Shown: in pieces, positions 54,313 to 63,567 of the stretch
Layout of the letters: every line of letters begins with the position of its first letter
Position numbering within the stretch: position 1 is the first letter of the stretch
Source of the DNA: Peribacillus simplex NBRC 15720 = DSM 1321
GTDB taxonomy: Bacteria; Bacillota; Bacilli; Bacillales; DSM-1321
DNA length: 64,000 bases
Assembly (NCBI RefSeq): GCF_002243645.1
Contig: NZ_CP017704.1
Location: 4,110,001-4,174,000, forward strand
Direction of reading: 5' to 3'
Notes under the pieces: generated by a model
What the model saw: the letters and a program-made list of their open reading frames with translations, nothing else
What the model was told of the DNA's origin: nothing
Database searches by the model: none
Program-made: the position numbers and the translations under genes

Positions 54313-56031
54313 ATGACAATTAATAAAAAAGATATCATTAAACTATTAGAAAAAATTGCAATATATATGGAACTAAAAGGAGAGAACCCGTTCAAGGTTT
54401 CAGCTTTCCGAAAGGCAGCGGGCGCCTTGGAAACGGATGACCGGAGCCTGTCGGCCATCGAAGACTTTACCGCTTTAAATGGAATCGGGAAAGGAACGGC
54501 ATCGGTCATCGAAGAGTATATAAATGAGGGAAAATCGACGGTACTTGAAGAGCTTCAGGAGCAGGTGCCAAAAGGATTGATTCCGCTCCTTCAGCTTCAA
54601 GGTTTGGGCGGGAAGAAAATTGCCAAGCTTCATAAAGAGCTGCATGTCAATGATGTGAATGATCTTAAAATCGCCTGTGAGGAAGGCAGGGTTGCGGCGC
54701 TTGCCGGTTTCGGCAAAAAAACGGAAGTTAAGATCCTGTCTGCAATTGCCGAGGCGGGTTCAAGGCCCGATCGGCTGCCCCTTGCCTTCATGAGGCCGAT
54801 TGCGGATGATATTGAAACGGCCCTTGCTAACATGGAATACATAATCCGTTCTTCCAGGGCCGGCAGCATCCGGCGTATGAGGGAAACCATCAAGGACCTC
54901 GATTTCATTATCTCGACAGATCATCCTGAAGAGGTTAAGAATCAACTGCTTGCATTAAAGGGAATAAAGCAGGTGATTGCGGCCGGTGATACAAAAGTAT
55001 CGGTCGTCCTTGATTATGAATATGATATTTCTGTTGATTTCCGAATCGTGAAGGATAAGGAATTCATCACGACACTCCATCATTTTACAGGTTCGAAAGA
55101 TCACAATGTGCGGATGCGCCAGCTGGCTAAAGATCGCGGAGAGAAAATCAGCGAATATGGGGTGGAAGTGACTGAAACCGGTGATGTATTGACTTTTGAA
55201 ACGGAAGAACAATTTTATAATCATTTTGGCCTTCCTTTTATTCCGCCAGAACTGCGTGAAGACGGAACGGAAGTGGAGCATTATGATGCAAATGAACCTC
55301 TCATATCTTTAGAGGCCATCAAAGGTGACCTGCACATGCATACGACATGGAGTGACGGTGCCCATACGATTGAAGAAATGATTGAAGCATGCCGTGCAAA
55401 AGGGTATCGATATATGGCCATCACCGATCATTCGCAATATCTGAAAGTGGCGAACGGCTTGACCGTGGAACGTTTACGTGAACAAAAACGGATCATCCAT
55501 GAACTAAATGAAAAATACGCTGACTTTACCGTTCTTTCAGGGATTGAAATGGATATACTTCCTGATGGGACACTTGATTATGACGATGAGCTGCTTGCAG
55601 AGATGGATTTGGTGATCGCATCGATTCACTCAAGCTTTTCACAGCCTCGGGAAACGATCATGGAGCGCTTAAAAACGGCTCTGAATAATCCGCATGTCGA
55701 TATCATCGCCCATCCAACGGGAAGGATCATTGGCAGACGCGCCGGATATGATGTTGATATAGAGATGCTGATCGAACTGGCTCGTGAGACGAATACTGCC
55801 TTGGAATTGAATGCGAATCCGAACCGATTGGATTTGGCACCTCCCCATCTGCGCAAGGCACAGGAAGCAGGCGTTCCGATCGTAATCAATACGGATGCAC
55901 ACAGCATCGACATGCTTGAACATATGCCTGTTGGGGTCTCGTCGGCCAAAAAGGGCTGGATTAAAGAATCAACGGTTCTTAATGCAAGGGATACAGACGG
56001 CTTATTAGCGTTTTTAAAGAGAAATGATTAA
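54313..56031 (+). CDS. polX: DNA polymerase X / 3'-5' exonuclease
   Basis: Family X DNA polymerase with a PHP exonuclease, 572 residues, used for base-excision and gap repair. The N-terminal 8-kDa and HhH domains have FKVSAFRKAAGALE, LNGIGKGTASVIEEYI and LQGLGGKKIAKLH. The polymerase palm has AGSIRRMRETIKDLDFII (catalytic Asp pair) and DTKVSVVLDYEYDISVDFR. The PHP domain from about 335 has GDLHMHTTWSDG, AITDHSQYL, GIEMDILPDG, IASIHSSF, IIAHPTGR and INTDAHS, the full metal-ligand set. ATG 54313 with GGTGA upstream. mutS2 begins 36 bases later. Confidence 0.95.
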   Translation: MTINKKDIIKLLEKIAIYMELKGENPFKVSAFRKAAGALETDDRSLSAIEDFTALNGIGKGTASVIEEYINEGKSTVLEELQEQVPKGLIPLLQLQGLGGKKIAKLHKELHVNDVNDLKIACEEGRVAALAGFGKKTEVKILSAIAEAGSRPDRLPLAFMRPIADDIETALANMEYIIRSSRAGSIRRMRETIKDLDFIISTDHPEEVKNQLLALKGIKQVIAAGDTKVSVVLDYEYDISVDFRIVKDKEFITTLHHFTGSKDHNVRMRQLAKDRGEKISEYGVEVTETGDVLTFETEEQFYNHFGLPFIPPELREDGTEVEHYDANEPLISLEAIKGDLHMHTTWSDGAHTIEEMIEACRAKGYRYMAITDHSQYLKVANGLTVERLREQKRIIHELNEKYADFTVLSGIEMDILPDGTLDYDDELLAEMDLVIASIHSSFSQPRETIMERLKTALNNPHVDIIAHPTGRIIGRRAGYDVDIEMLIELARETNTALELNANPNRLDLAPPHLRKAQEAGVPIVINTDAHSIDMLEHMPVGVSSAKKGWIKESTVLNARDTDGLLAFLKRND

Positions 56032-56066
56032 CTATTTGCCCATAAATAAGGAGGAGCTTTAACTCC

Positions 56067-58421
56067 ATGCATAATAAAGCTTTAAAGACATTGGAATTTC
56101 ATAAAATAAAAGAACAATTAATCTCACACGCATCCTCATCCATAGGAAAAGAGAAGGCAGAGCAATTGATGCCTTCCACGGATTTTGAAGAGGTTTCGAG
56201 ATGGCAGGAAGAAACAGATGAGTCAGCCAAAATCGTCCGTTTGAAAGGCAACTTGCCATTGGGCGGGATTTTTGATATCCGTCCACATGCAAAAAGGGCA
56301 CAGATTGGCGGAATGCTCTCACCGATGGAGTTGATGGAACTTGCGAGTACGATTCGTGCCGGCAGGATCCTCAGCCGTTTCTTCGAAGAACTCGCAGAGC
56401 AGGAAATTGATGTTCCGCTTTTAGCCGAATATATCGATTCTCTTCATCCATTGATTGATTTGCAACAGGAAATTACGTATGCAGTAAGCGAACATGGTGA
56501 AGTGATGGATTCTGCCAGCGACAAGCTTCGTACCCTAAGAAACCAGATTCGGACGAACGAAAGCCGTGTCAGGGAAAAACTAGAAAGCATGATCCGTTCT
56601 TCCAATGCATCAACAATGTTATCCGATGCCATCATCACCATCCGGAATGACCGATTCGTCATCCCGGTAAAACAGGAATACCGCAGTGTGTATGGCGGGA
56701 TCATTCATGATCAATCCTCATCAGGGCAGACGTTGTTCATTGAACCGCAAGCAATCGTTCAACTGAATAATGTCCTGCAGGAAACCCGAGTGAAGGAAAC
56801 GCAGGAAATAGAACGGATATTGGTCGAACTATCGGAAAAAGTCGGTGCGTTCACCCCTGAATTGCTTCATAATGTCAAAGTGCTTGCACAAATCGATTTC
56901 CTTGTCGCCAAGGCAAAGTATGCAAAAGCGATAAAAGGATCCAAGCCGATTCTGAATAATGAGGGACGCGTGAAATTATTCAAAGCGAAACACCCGCTCA
57001 TTCCGAGTGATGTTGTCGTGGCCAATGATATTTTTCTTGGAGATGAATTTACGACAATCGTCATCACCGGTCCGAATACAGGTGGTAAGACGGTTACCCT
57101 GAAAACAATTGGGCTCTGTACGTTAATGGCCCAGTCCGGTCTGCAGATCCCTGCGCTGGATGGTTCCGAAACGGCTGTGTTTTCCTCTGTTTATGCCGAT
57201 ATTGGCGATGAACAGTCGATTGAACAAAGCTTAAGTACATTCTCATCGCATATGGTCAATATTGTCGATATCCTTAAGCATGTCGATTATGACAGTCTTG
57301 TTTTATTCGATGAGCTTGGAGCGGGTACTGACCCACAGGAAGGTGCCGCTTTGGCCATTTCCATTTTGGATGAAGTGTATAAGCGCGGAGCACGTGTGAT
57401 TGCAACGACACATTACCCGGAATTAAAAGCGTATGGATATGATCGGGAAGGGGTCATTAATGCAAGCGTCGAATTTAATGTGGAAACCTTGAGTCCCACC
57501 TATAAACTTTTGATCGGTGTACCAGGGCGGAGTAATGCGTTTGAAATTTCCAAGCGCCTTGGTTTGGAAGAAAGCGTGATAAGCAACGCCCGCAGCCATA
57601 TTGGTGAGGATACGAATAAAGTTGAGAATATGATAGCATCCCTTGAAGACAGCCGAAAGAAGGCCGAAGAAGAGGAGCTGGAAGCCAAGAATCACCTGGA
57701 ACAGGCGGAAATTCTTCATAAAGACCTTCAAAGGCAAATTGGTGAATACCATGAAGAACGGGATGCTATGGTCGAAAAGGCAGCAAAAGAGGCAGCGGCA
57801 ATCGTTGAAAACGCACAAAAGGAAGCGGAAGCGATCATTTCCGACTTACGTAAACTGCGACTCGAAAAGCATGCCGATGTTAAAGAGCATGAACTGATCG
57901 ATGCAAAAAAACGGCTTGAAGAAGCAGCGCCTAAAGTGAAAAAAACATCAAATAAAGCTGCGAGGCCGCTGGATAAAAGCTTGAAACCCGGAGATGAAGT
58001 AAAGGTCGTAAGCTTTGGTCAAAAAGGTCACTTGATAGAGAAGGTCTCGAATAATGAATGGCAGGTTCAGATCGGCATCATGAAAATGAAGGTGAAGGAG
58101 TCTGACCTGGAATTCGTCAAGGCCACAAAAGTTAAGGAAACAAAGCCGCTGACCACGATCAAAGGCCGCGATTATCACGTTAGCGTAGAACTTGATCTCC
58201 GTGGAGAACGCTTTGAAAATGCAATATCAAGAGTGGAAAAGTATATTGATGATGCTCTTTTGGCCGGTTATTCGAGTGTCTCCATCATTCATGGTAAAGG
58301 AACGGGCGCTCTTAGGTCCGGGGTCCAGGAATACTTGAAAAATCACCGCTCTGTCAAAAGGATTCGCTTCGGTGAAGCCGGTGAAGGCGGAACAGGTGTT
58401 ACGGTGGTGGAATTTAAATAA
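56067..58421 (+). CDS. mutS2: MutS2 / Smr-domain ATPase
   Basis: MutS2, 784 residues. It is related to mismatch-repair MutS but lacks its mismatch domain; in B. subtilis it has been tied to collided-ribosome rescue and suppression of recombination. The ATPase core has Walker [14 protein letters not shown] (about 334-346), Walker [22 protein letters not shown] and [14 protein letters not shown] long Lys/Glu/Ala coiled coil covers about 515-640. The C-terminal KOW-like and Smr endonuclease domain has LDLRG (about 709) and [15 protein letters not shown] (about 739). ATG after GGAGGAG. Confidence 0.95.
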   Translation: MHNKALKTLEFHKIKEQLISHASSSIGKEKAEQLMPSTDFEEVSRWQEETDESAKIVRLKGNLPLGGIFDIRPHAKRAQIGGMLSPMELMELASTIRAGRILSRFFEELAEQEIDVPLLAEYIDSLHPLIDLQQEITYAVSEHGEVMDSASDKLRTLRNQIRTNESRVREKLESMIRSSNASTMLSDAIITIRNDRFVIPVKQEYRSVYGGIIHDQSSSGQTLFIEPQAIVQLNNVLQETRVKETQEIERILVELSEKVGAFTPELLHNVKVLAQIDFLVAKAKYAKAIKGSKPILNNEGRVKLFKAKHPLIPSDVVVANDIFLGDEFTTIVITGPNTGGKTVTLKTIGLCTLMAQSGLQIPALDGSETAVFSSVYADIGDEQSIEQSLSTFSSHMVNIVDILKHVDYDSLVLFDELGAGTDPQEGAALAISILDEVYKRGARVIATTHYPELKAYGYDREGVINASVEFNVETLSPTYKLLIGVPGRSNAFEISKRLGLEESVISNARSHIGEDTNKVENMIASLEDSRKKAEEEELEAKNHLEQAEILHKDLQRQIGEYHEERDAMVEKAAKEAAAIVENAQKEAEAIISDLRKLRLEKHADVKEHELIDAKKRLEEAAPKVKKTSNKAARPLDKSLKPGDEVKVVSFGQKGHLIEKVSNNEWQVQIGIMKMKVKESDLEFVKATKVKETKPLTTIKGRDYHVSVELDLRGERFENAISRVEKYIDDALLAGYSSVSIIHGKGTGALRSGVQEYLKNHRSVKRIRFGEAGEGGTGVTVVEFK

Positions 58422-58436
58422 AGGAAAGTGGTCACT

Positions 58437-58457
58437 CCGGCTATTCAGCCAAGCCGG
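58437..58457 (+). other. intercistronic stem-loop mutS2-yshE
   Basis: CCGGCT (58437-58442) pairs with AGCCGG (58452-58457), with AC/GT and GGT/ACC able to extend it. No T-run. It precedes the yshE ribosome site. Confidence 0.4.
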
Positions 58458-58486
58458 GTGGCTAGTTACCATTCGGGAGTTGGACC

Positions 58487-58894
58487 ATGGAGAACATGTG
58501 GGAAAATGAATATGTATATATAGCTGCTCGTTACAGTGTCGTTATTCTGTGCATTATTGTTTTTTTATCCATTTTTGAACTTGTCACAAAGTACAAGAAC
58601 TGGGAGGAAATCAAACAGGGAAACCTTTCTGTCGCGTTGGCAACAGGTGGTAAAATATTTGGAATCGCCTATGTATTCCAACAATCCATCCTCCATCAGA
58701 ATTCGCTTATTACCATGATTGGCTGGGGCGTTTACGGATTTGTCCTGCTGTTGATCGGTTATTTCATTTTTGAATTTATGACTCCTGGATTTAAAATAGA
58801 TGAAGAGATACAAAAAGATAATCGGGCAGTTGGATTCCTATCGATGATCATATCAATCGCATTATCTTTTGTCATCGGCGCCGGAATTTCTTAA
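58487..58894 (+). CDS. yshE: DUF350 family membrane protein, YshE-like
   Basis: 135-residue membrane protein of the DUF350 family. Four TM helices (about 12-35, 45-65, 75-98, 112-133) and the conserved NLSVALATGGKIFGIAYVFQQSI block are seen. The function is unknown. ATG 58487 follows GGGAG by eight bases; ATG 58496 is an alternative. It is downstream of mutS2 as in B. subtilis and is followed closely by a tiny ORF. Confidence 0.85.
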   Translation: MENMWENEYVYIAARYSVVILCIIVFLSIFELVTKYKNWEEIKQGNLSVALATGGKIFGIAYVFQQSILHQNSLITMIGWGVYGFVLLLIGYFIFEFMTPGFKIDEEIQKDNRAVGFLSMIISIALSFVIGAGIS

Positions 58895-58919
58895 TGCCCT
58901 TCATGAGAGGGAGTAAGCT

Positions 58920-59003
58920 GTGGAGAAACTTGCAAAAGTCTTAATTGTTTGTTGCGGAATCTTTTTTCTATTTGGAATCATTTATATGATATTCTTCACT
59001 TGA
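58920..59003 (+). CDS. 27-residue single-helix membrane microprotein candidate
   Basis: A GTG-started ORF with AGAGGGAG seven bases upstream. The product begins VEKLAKVLIVCCGIFFLF and is one hydrophobic helix with a charged N-terminal turn and a Cys-Cys pair; it ends MIFFT. The stop is followed within two bases by a strong terminator. Ribosome site, helix composition and tight fit between yshE and the terminator support translation. It is too short for family recognition; it may be a small regulator of a membrane complex. Confidence 0.5.
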   Translation: MEKLAKVLIVCCGIFFLFGIIYMIFFT

Positions 59004-59004
59004 G

Positions 59005-59034
59005 AGAAGCGGCCATCATGCCGCTTCTTTTATT
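59005..59034 (+). terminator. terminator after yshE and the 27-codon ORF
   Basis: AGAAGCGGC and GCCGCTTCT form a perfect 9-bp stem with a 6-base loop, then TTTATTT. Confidence 0.88.
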
Positions 59035-59114
59035 TGGTTTCTATTAAAAAGAGTGGGGGGGTGGCATGTATAATAATAATGGTCAAATAGACTTTTCGGA
59101 AGAGGAGGAGGAAT

Positions 59115-59873
59115 ATGGATCACTCCAAATTGATACAAAAGATTGAAGAATTATCGCTGAATGCTTTACCGGCCATACAAACGCAAATCTATGACGGATG
59201 GGTTATCCGATTTGCGGATGGATATACGAAACGGGCGAATTCTATCACCCCCATCTATACATCTAATGAAAATGTGAAAAAGAAAATATTGAATTGTGAA
59301 CAATTATATTTTGCAAAGAATGATAAGGCAGTGTACAAAATGACTCCACAGGCAAAGCCTATCAACTTGGATAGAGTACTGGAAGAGTCCGGGTATGTCC
59401 TTGAGGGAACAACAAGTGTCCAAGTATTGAATTTGGCAGAAACAGAATCACCGAATGAAACCAATGTCATAAAGTATGATCATTTACATGATGACTGGTT
59501 TCACGATTTCTGCCTACTAAGTAATATCAATGATCATGATCAAACCATCCTGAAAAAGATGTTAGGGAATATCATTCCACAAACATGCTTTATGTTGTTG
59601 ACTGATGAGGGGGGAACTGTGACAGCAAGTGGACTGGGTGTTTTGGAAGACGAATACATAGGCCTGTACAATATCATTACCCATGAAAACTTTCGAAACC
59701 AAGGCAATGGTGCAATACTCATTCGTAATCTATTGCATTGGGGTAAAGAAAATGGGGCAAAAAATGCTTATCTTCAGGTGATAGAAACGAACGAGCCTGC
59801 TTTATGCTTGTACGGGAAAATGGGGTTTGAAGAAAAATATAAATATTGGTATAGAATTAAAACTAAGGAGTAG
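59115..59873 (+). CDS. GNAT family N-acetyltransferase with N-terminal extension
   Basis: 252 residues. The C-terminal half is a GNAT domain: YIGLYNIITHENFRNQGNGAILIRNLLHWGKENGAKNAYLQV (motif A R-N-Q-G-N-G at about 195-200) and ALCLYGKMGFEEKYKYWYRIK. The N-terminal half (1-130) starts SLNALPAIQTQIYDGWVIRFADGYTKRANSI, a known fusion pattern in GNAT proteins of this size. Substrate unknown. ATG after GAGGAGGAGG. It is not in the B. subtilis order at this place, so it may be a lineage-specific insertion. Its stop codon lies inside the terminator hairpin. Confidence 0.82.
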   Translation: MDHSKLIQKIEELSLNALPAIQTQIYDGWVIRFADGYTKRANSITPIYTSNENVKKKILNCEQLYFAKNDKAVYKMTPQAKPINLDRVLEESGYVLEGTTSVQVLNLAETESPNETNVIKYDHLHDDWFHDFCLLSNINDHDQTILKKMLGNIIPQTCFMLLTDEGGTVTASGLGVLEDEYIGLYNIITHENFRNQGNGAILIRNLLHWGKENGAKNAYLQVIETNEPALCLYGKMGFEEKYKYWYRIKTKE

Positions 59874-59889
59874 AACCACTCCTTTTTTT
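59865..59889 (+). terminator. terminator overlapping the GNAT stop
   Basis: AAGGAGT (59865-59871) pairs with ACTCCTT (59878-59884), then five T. The 5' arm includes the TAG stop region of the gene. Confidence 0.75.
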
Positions 59890-59994
59890 GTTTCCTTTTT
59901 TAAGTGTTTCATCCAATATTCTCTGTGGTTAATATAGGACATATCTACTGGCCTGCTTCTCATCATATGGTCCTTATACTCTGAAATTCGGCAA

Positions 59995-60023
59995 TTGTAA
60001 GAAAATCCCGATTGTATTATAAT
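59995..60023 (+). promoter_or_regulatory. lcfA promoter
   Basis: TTGTAA (59995-60000), 17-bp spacer, TATAAT (60018-60023), 38 bases before the ATG. I saw no convincing FadR palindrome here. Confidence 0.65.
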
Positions 60024-60061
60024 GATTAAGAGTATTGAGAATATTCAGAAGGAGGGGGCAA

Positions 60062-61759
60062 ATGAGCAATAAGCCATGGCAAGCTATTTATCCGGAACAG
60101 ATACCCGCTGTATTGTCGTACGAAGATAAACCTCTTTATTCTTTTTTGAAGGAATCAGCCGAAGAATTCCCTGATAAAGTATCGATTCATTTCCAGGGAA
60201 AAGAATTAACTTTCCGGGAAGTGCATGAATCTGCTTTAAAGTTTGCAGCCTATTTAAAAAGTATCGGTCTTCAAAAAGGTGAACGCGTTGCCGTCATGCT
60301 TCCTAATTGTCCTCAAGGTGTAATAAGCTTTTTTGGGATATTGATGGCCGGCGGAGTCGTGGTTCAAACGAATCCAACCTATACTGAACGTGAATTAGAA
60401 TATCAAATGAAAGATTCTGGAGCGAAAATAATTTTAGCGATGGATATTTTATTTCCCCGTGTCACTGCAGTCGCATCAAGAACGGATATAGAACATATAA
60501 TTGTAACCGCTATCAAGGAATATTTGCCATTCCCGAAAAACCTTATCTACCCTTTTATTCAAAAAAAGCAATACGGCATTGTCATCAATGTGGAGCATGC
60601 AGGAAATCATCATTTATTTTCCGAAATCATGAAACGAAAGATCACTGAAGAAGTCACTGAGCCGATCGATGTGCATAATGACCTTGCACTTTTGCAATAT
60701 ACCGGTGGGACAACAGGTTTTCCCAAAGGGGTCATGCTTACCCATAAGAACTTGCTGGCTAATACGAAAATGTGCAATGCATGGCTTTATAAAAATAAGC
60801 GCGGTGAGGAAAGGATCCTTGCGATTCTGCCTTTCTTCCATGTGTACGGTATGACTACGGTCTTGGTCCTTTCCGTCATGGAAGGGAACACCATGATCAT
60901 CATGCCGAAGTTTGATGTCGAAGCGACGCTTAAAACCATCCAAAAACAGAAACCGACCATGTTTCCAGGAGCGCCAACGATGTATATCGGCCTCTTGAAC
61001 CATCCGGATATCGCTAAATATGACCTTTCTTCCATAAATGCCTGTATAAGCGGTTCAGCATCATTGCCCTTAGAGGTCCAAGAGCAGTTTGAGAAAATTA
61101 CCGGCGGGAAGCTTGTTGAAGGCTATGGACTTTCTGAAACCTCACCGGTGACCCATGCTAATTTCATTTGGGATCAGCCTCGTGTAAAAGGAAGCGTTGG
61201 ACTGCCGTGGCCAGACACTGACTCGGTGATTCTGTCCCTGGAAAACTTTGAAGAGCTTCCTCCGAATGAAATAGGAGAAATTGCCATAAAAGGACCACAG
61301 GTAATGCAAGGATATTGGAACCGTCCGGATGAAACGGAAAAAACCTTTAAAAATGGCTGGTTGCTTACAGGAGATCTGGGTTACATGGATGAGCAGGGGT
61401 TCTTTTATGTGGTCGAGAGGAAAAAGGATACAATCATTGCAGGAGGTTTCAATATATATCCACGTGAGGTGGAAGAGGTGCTATACGAGCATGAGGCCGT
61501 ACAGGAAGTAGTTGTGGCAGGTATCCCTGACCCTTATCGAGGTGAGACCGTCAAGGCCTATGTCGTACTGAAAAAAAATGCCAGGGCCACTGAAGAGGAA
61601 TTGAATGAATTTGCCAGAAAAAACCTGGCTTCCTATAAGGTGCCGCGCAGCTATGAATTCAGGGATGAACTTCCTAAAACGACGATAGGAAAAATCCTGA
61701 GAAGAGTCCTTATCGAGGAAGAAAAGAAAAAAATATCTGAGGAAAGAAAAGAAGCTTAA
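60062..61759 (+). CDS. lcfA: long-chain fatty-acid-CoA ligase
   Basis: Acyl-CoA synthetase of the ANL superfamily, 565 residues, activates fatty acids with ATP and CoA for beta-oxidation. Signature motifs are the P-loop LLQYTGGTTGFPKGVMLTHKN (about 211-231), LPFFHVYGMT, VEGYGLSETSPVTHANF, the hinge region LLTGDLGYMDEQGFFYVVERKKD and the catalytic Lys in PKTTIGKILRRVL near the end. I chose ATG 60062 after AAGGAGGGGG; the longer frame from 60035 overlaps the leader. First gene of the fatty-acid cluster. Confidence 0.95.
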   Translation: MSNKPWQAIYPEQIPAVLSYEDKPLYSFLKESAEEFPDKVSIHFQGKELTFREVHESALKFAAYLKSIGLQKGERVAVMLPNCPQGVISFFGILMAGGVVVQTNPTYTERELEYQMKDSGAKIILAMDILFPRVTAVASRTDIEHIIVTAIKEYLPFPKNLIYPFIQKKQYGIVINVEHAGNHHLFSEIMKRKITEEVTEPIDVHNDLALLQYTGGTTGFPKGVMLTHKNLLANTKMCNAWLYKNKRGEERILAILPFFHVYGMTTVLVLSVMEGNTMIIMPKFDVEATLKTIQKQKPTMFPGAPTMYIGLLNHPDIAKYDLSSINACISGSASLPLEVQEQFEKITGGKLVEGYGLSETSPVTHANFIWDQPRVKGSVGLPWPDTDSVILSLENFEELPPNEIGEIAIKGPQVMQGYWNRPDETEKTFKNGWLLTGDLGYMDEQGFFYVVERKKDTIIAGGFNIYPREVEEVLYEHEAVQEVVVAGIPDPYRGETVKAYVVLKKNARATEEELNEFARKNLASYKVPRSYEFRDELPKTTIGKILRRVLIEEEKKKISEERKEA

Positions 61760-61774
61760 ACAAGCCCCCCCTTA

Positions 61775-61804
61775 ACGGAGCAGCGGAAGATAGCTCCGTG
61801 TTTT
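61775..61804 (+). terminator. terminator after lcfA
   Basis: ACGGAGC pairs with GCTCCGT across an 11-base loop, followed by GTTTT. A second hairpin ACAGCC/GGCTGT (61818-61839) follows without T-run. Confidence 0.65.
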
Positions 61805-61883
61805 GCAGAACGACTGGACAGCCTATGGATGGGGGCTGTACAATGAACACAAGTGGAATGTCAGGACTCTTAGAAGTTTTTGC

Positions 61884-61912
61884 TTGACAGTAAAGGGGCG
61901 TCATTTTATGAT
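61884..61912 (+). promoter_or_regulatory. fadR-fadB promoter
   Basis: TTGACA (61884-61889), 17-bp spacer, TATGAT (61907-61912). Transcription should start at about 61919, at the edge of the FadR operator. Confidence 0.85.
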
Positions 61913-61919
61913 AGAAATA

Positions 61920-61937
61920 TGAATGATGGTTCATTCA
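61920..61937. promoter_or_regulatory. FadR operator
   Basis: TGAATGATGGTTCATTCA, a 7-4-7 inverted repeat that fits the Bacillus FadR consensus I recall (TGAATGA-N4-TCATTCA). It covers about +1 to +18 of the fadR promoter, so FadR should repress its own operon until long-chain acyl-CoA binds. Confidence 0.85.
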
Positions 61938-61958
61938 TTTTCTGAAAGGGGACATCCA

Positions 61959-62546
61959 GTGAAAAGCAACAGACCAAAGTATAATCAAATTATTGATGCG
62001 GCAGTTATCGTCATTGCCCAAAACGGTTACTATCAAGCCCAAGTATCCAAAATCGCCAAGCAGGCAGGCGTAGCGGATGGCACCATATATCTTTATTTTA
62101 AAAATAAAGAAGATATCTTAATATCATTATTCCATGAAAAGATGGGCTATTTTGTGGAACAGATCGAAGAAGAACTAAAAGGAAAGACAACTGCTTCGGA
62201 TAAACTTCATGTGCTTATCCAAAAACATTTTCAAAACCTTTCAGAAGACGTGAATTTAGCAATTGTCACTCAGTTGGAATTAAGACAGTCGAATAAAGAA
62301 TTGCGCCTAAGAATTAATGATGTGTTAAGAGGGTATTTAAATTTAATCGATCAGATCATTATAGAAGGAAAAGAGAACGGCGAATTCCTGCCTGATTTAA
62401 ATAGTTTACTTACCAGGCAGATGATTTTTGGAACGATTGACGAAACAGTGACGACTTGGGTCATGAATGAGCAAAAGTACTCGCTTCCTGACCTTGCACC
62501 AGACGTTCACCGCCTTCTAATTGGCGGCTGTGGCCTGAAAAGTTAA
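61959..62546 (+). CDS. fadR: TetR family fatty acid degradation regulator
   Basis: FadR (YsiA) represses fatty-acid degradation genes and is released by long-chain acyl-CoA. 195 residues: TetR helix-turn-helix at 1-50 (AAVIVIAQNGYYQAQVSKIAKQAGVADGTIYLYFKNKEDIL) and a ligand domain with LAIVTQLELRQSN and QMIFGTIDETVTTWVMNEQKY, very like B. subtilis FadR. GTG 61959, seven bases after AAAGGGG, is preferred over the longer ATG frame at 61923, which would overlap the operator. Confidence 0.93.
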   Translation: MKSNRPKYNQIIDAAVIVIAQNGYYQAQVSKIAKQAGVADGTIYLYFKNKEDILISLFHEKMGYFVEQIEEELKGKTTASDKLHVLIQKHFQNLSEDVNLAIVTQLELRQSNKELRLRINDVLRGYLNLIDQIIIEGKENGEFLPDLNSLLTRQMIFGTIDETVTTWVMNEQKYSLPDLAPDVHRLLIGGCGLKS

Positions 62547-62557
62547 CGATTTAAATA

Positions 62558-62577
62558 GAGGATGGCTAGCCATCCTC
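62558..62577 (+). other. perfect 20-nt palindrome between fadR and fadB
   Basis: GAGGATGGCTAGCCATCCTC starts 11 bases after the fadR stop, with no T-run. It could be an intercistronic processing hairpin or a weak attenuator. Confidence 0.5.
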
Positions 62578-62671
62578 GAAAGAATCGGTTAATCCTGCTT
62601 CCAGCTTTATCGGGAAGTGATACATATTGAATTTTCAAAAAAGTTTGACTAGCATGCCTGGAGGGATTGAT

Positions 62672-63445
62672 ATGGAATACCTTAAGCTTTCTGTCGAAAA
62701 TCATGTGGCTTTTATAACGATTGATCATGCACCTGCAAATGCGCTTTCCTCGGCTATCATCGGAGAGCTGTCACAGGCCTTCGATCAAATTGAGAAAGAC
62801 GAAGCCGTAAGGGTTGTCCTTCTTCATGGTGAAGGAAGATTCTTCTCTGCAGGAGCAGATATTAAAGAATTTACAGAAGTGAAAAACGGGAAAGCTTTCG
62901 AGAAACTGACCAAGAATGGGCAATCTGTATTTGAGAAAATCGAATCCTTTCCAAAACCGGTCATTGCAGCCATCCATGGAGCGGCGCTTGGCGGAGGATT
63001 GGAGCTGGCTATGGCCTGTCACATCCGTTTGGTAACTGAAAGGGCTAAACTGGGTTTGCCTGAGCTGCAGTTGGGCTTAATCCCTGGATTTGCTGGGACC
63101 CAACGTCTTCCTCGTTATGTGGGCATGGCAAAGGCAGCTGAAATGCTGTTTACAAGTGAACCTATTTCAGGAACCCAAGCTGTGCAATGTGGATTGGCGA
63201 ATCATGCCTTCACGGATGAAGAACTGATTCCTAAAGCTAAGGAACTAGCCAATAAAATTGCCAAGAAAAGCCCACTGGCTTTAAAGTCGGCCATTGAGTT
63301 ATTAAATTATTCCAAGCATGATTCCTACCATAAAGGTGTGGAAAGGGAAGCAGCCCTCTTTGGCCAAGCTTTCGATACCGCTGATGCACAAGAAGGAATC
63401 GCCGCTTTCATTGAAAAAAGGGAAGCTGTATTCAAAGGGCAATGA
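62672..63445 (+). CDS. fadB: enoyl-CoA hydratase
   Basis: Enoyl-CoA hydratase/crotonase family, 257 residues, hydrates trans-2-enoyl-CoA in beta-oxidation. The oxyanion-hole motifs are GRFFSAGADIKEF (about 60-72) and AAIHGAALGGGLELAMACHIR (about 99-119). Two catalytic acids are seen: Glu in GLPELQLGLIPGFAGTQRL and one further upstream in the same fold. ATG 62672 after GGAGGGATTGAT; the frame runs upstream to 62627 without a ribosome site. It is in the fadR transcript and precedes etfB. Confidence 0.93.
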   Translation: MEYLKLSVENHVAFITIDHAPANALSSAIIGELSQAFDQIEKDEAVRVVLLHGEGRFFSAGADIKEFTEVKNGKAFEKLTKNGQSVFEKIESFPKPVIAAIHGAALGGGLELAMACHIRLVTERAKLGLPELQLGLIPGFAGTQRLPRYVGMAKAAEMLFTSEPISGTQAVQCGLANHAFTDEELIPKAKELANKIAKKSPLALKSAIELLNYSKHDSYHKGVEREAALFGQAFDTADAQEGIAAFIEKREAVFKGQ

Positions 63446-63567
63446 CGATTCGGTATAAATAACTATTTTTATATATCATGCAGGATTTTGATGAAATATG
63501 AAGAACAATACTATATATCAATAAAATTCATAATCTTCAAAACTCAAATTATTCGGGAGGTATTATC

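Noticed and set aside
57423..57818. 131-codon open frame on the minus strand
   Set aside because: Antisense shadow of the MutS2 coiled coil and ATPase region.
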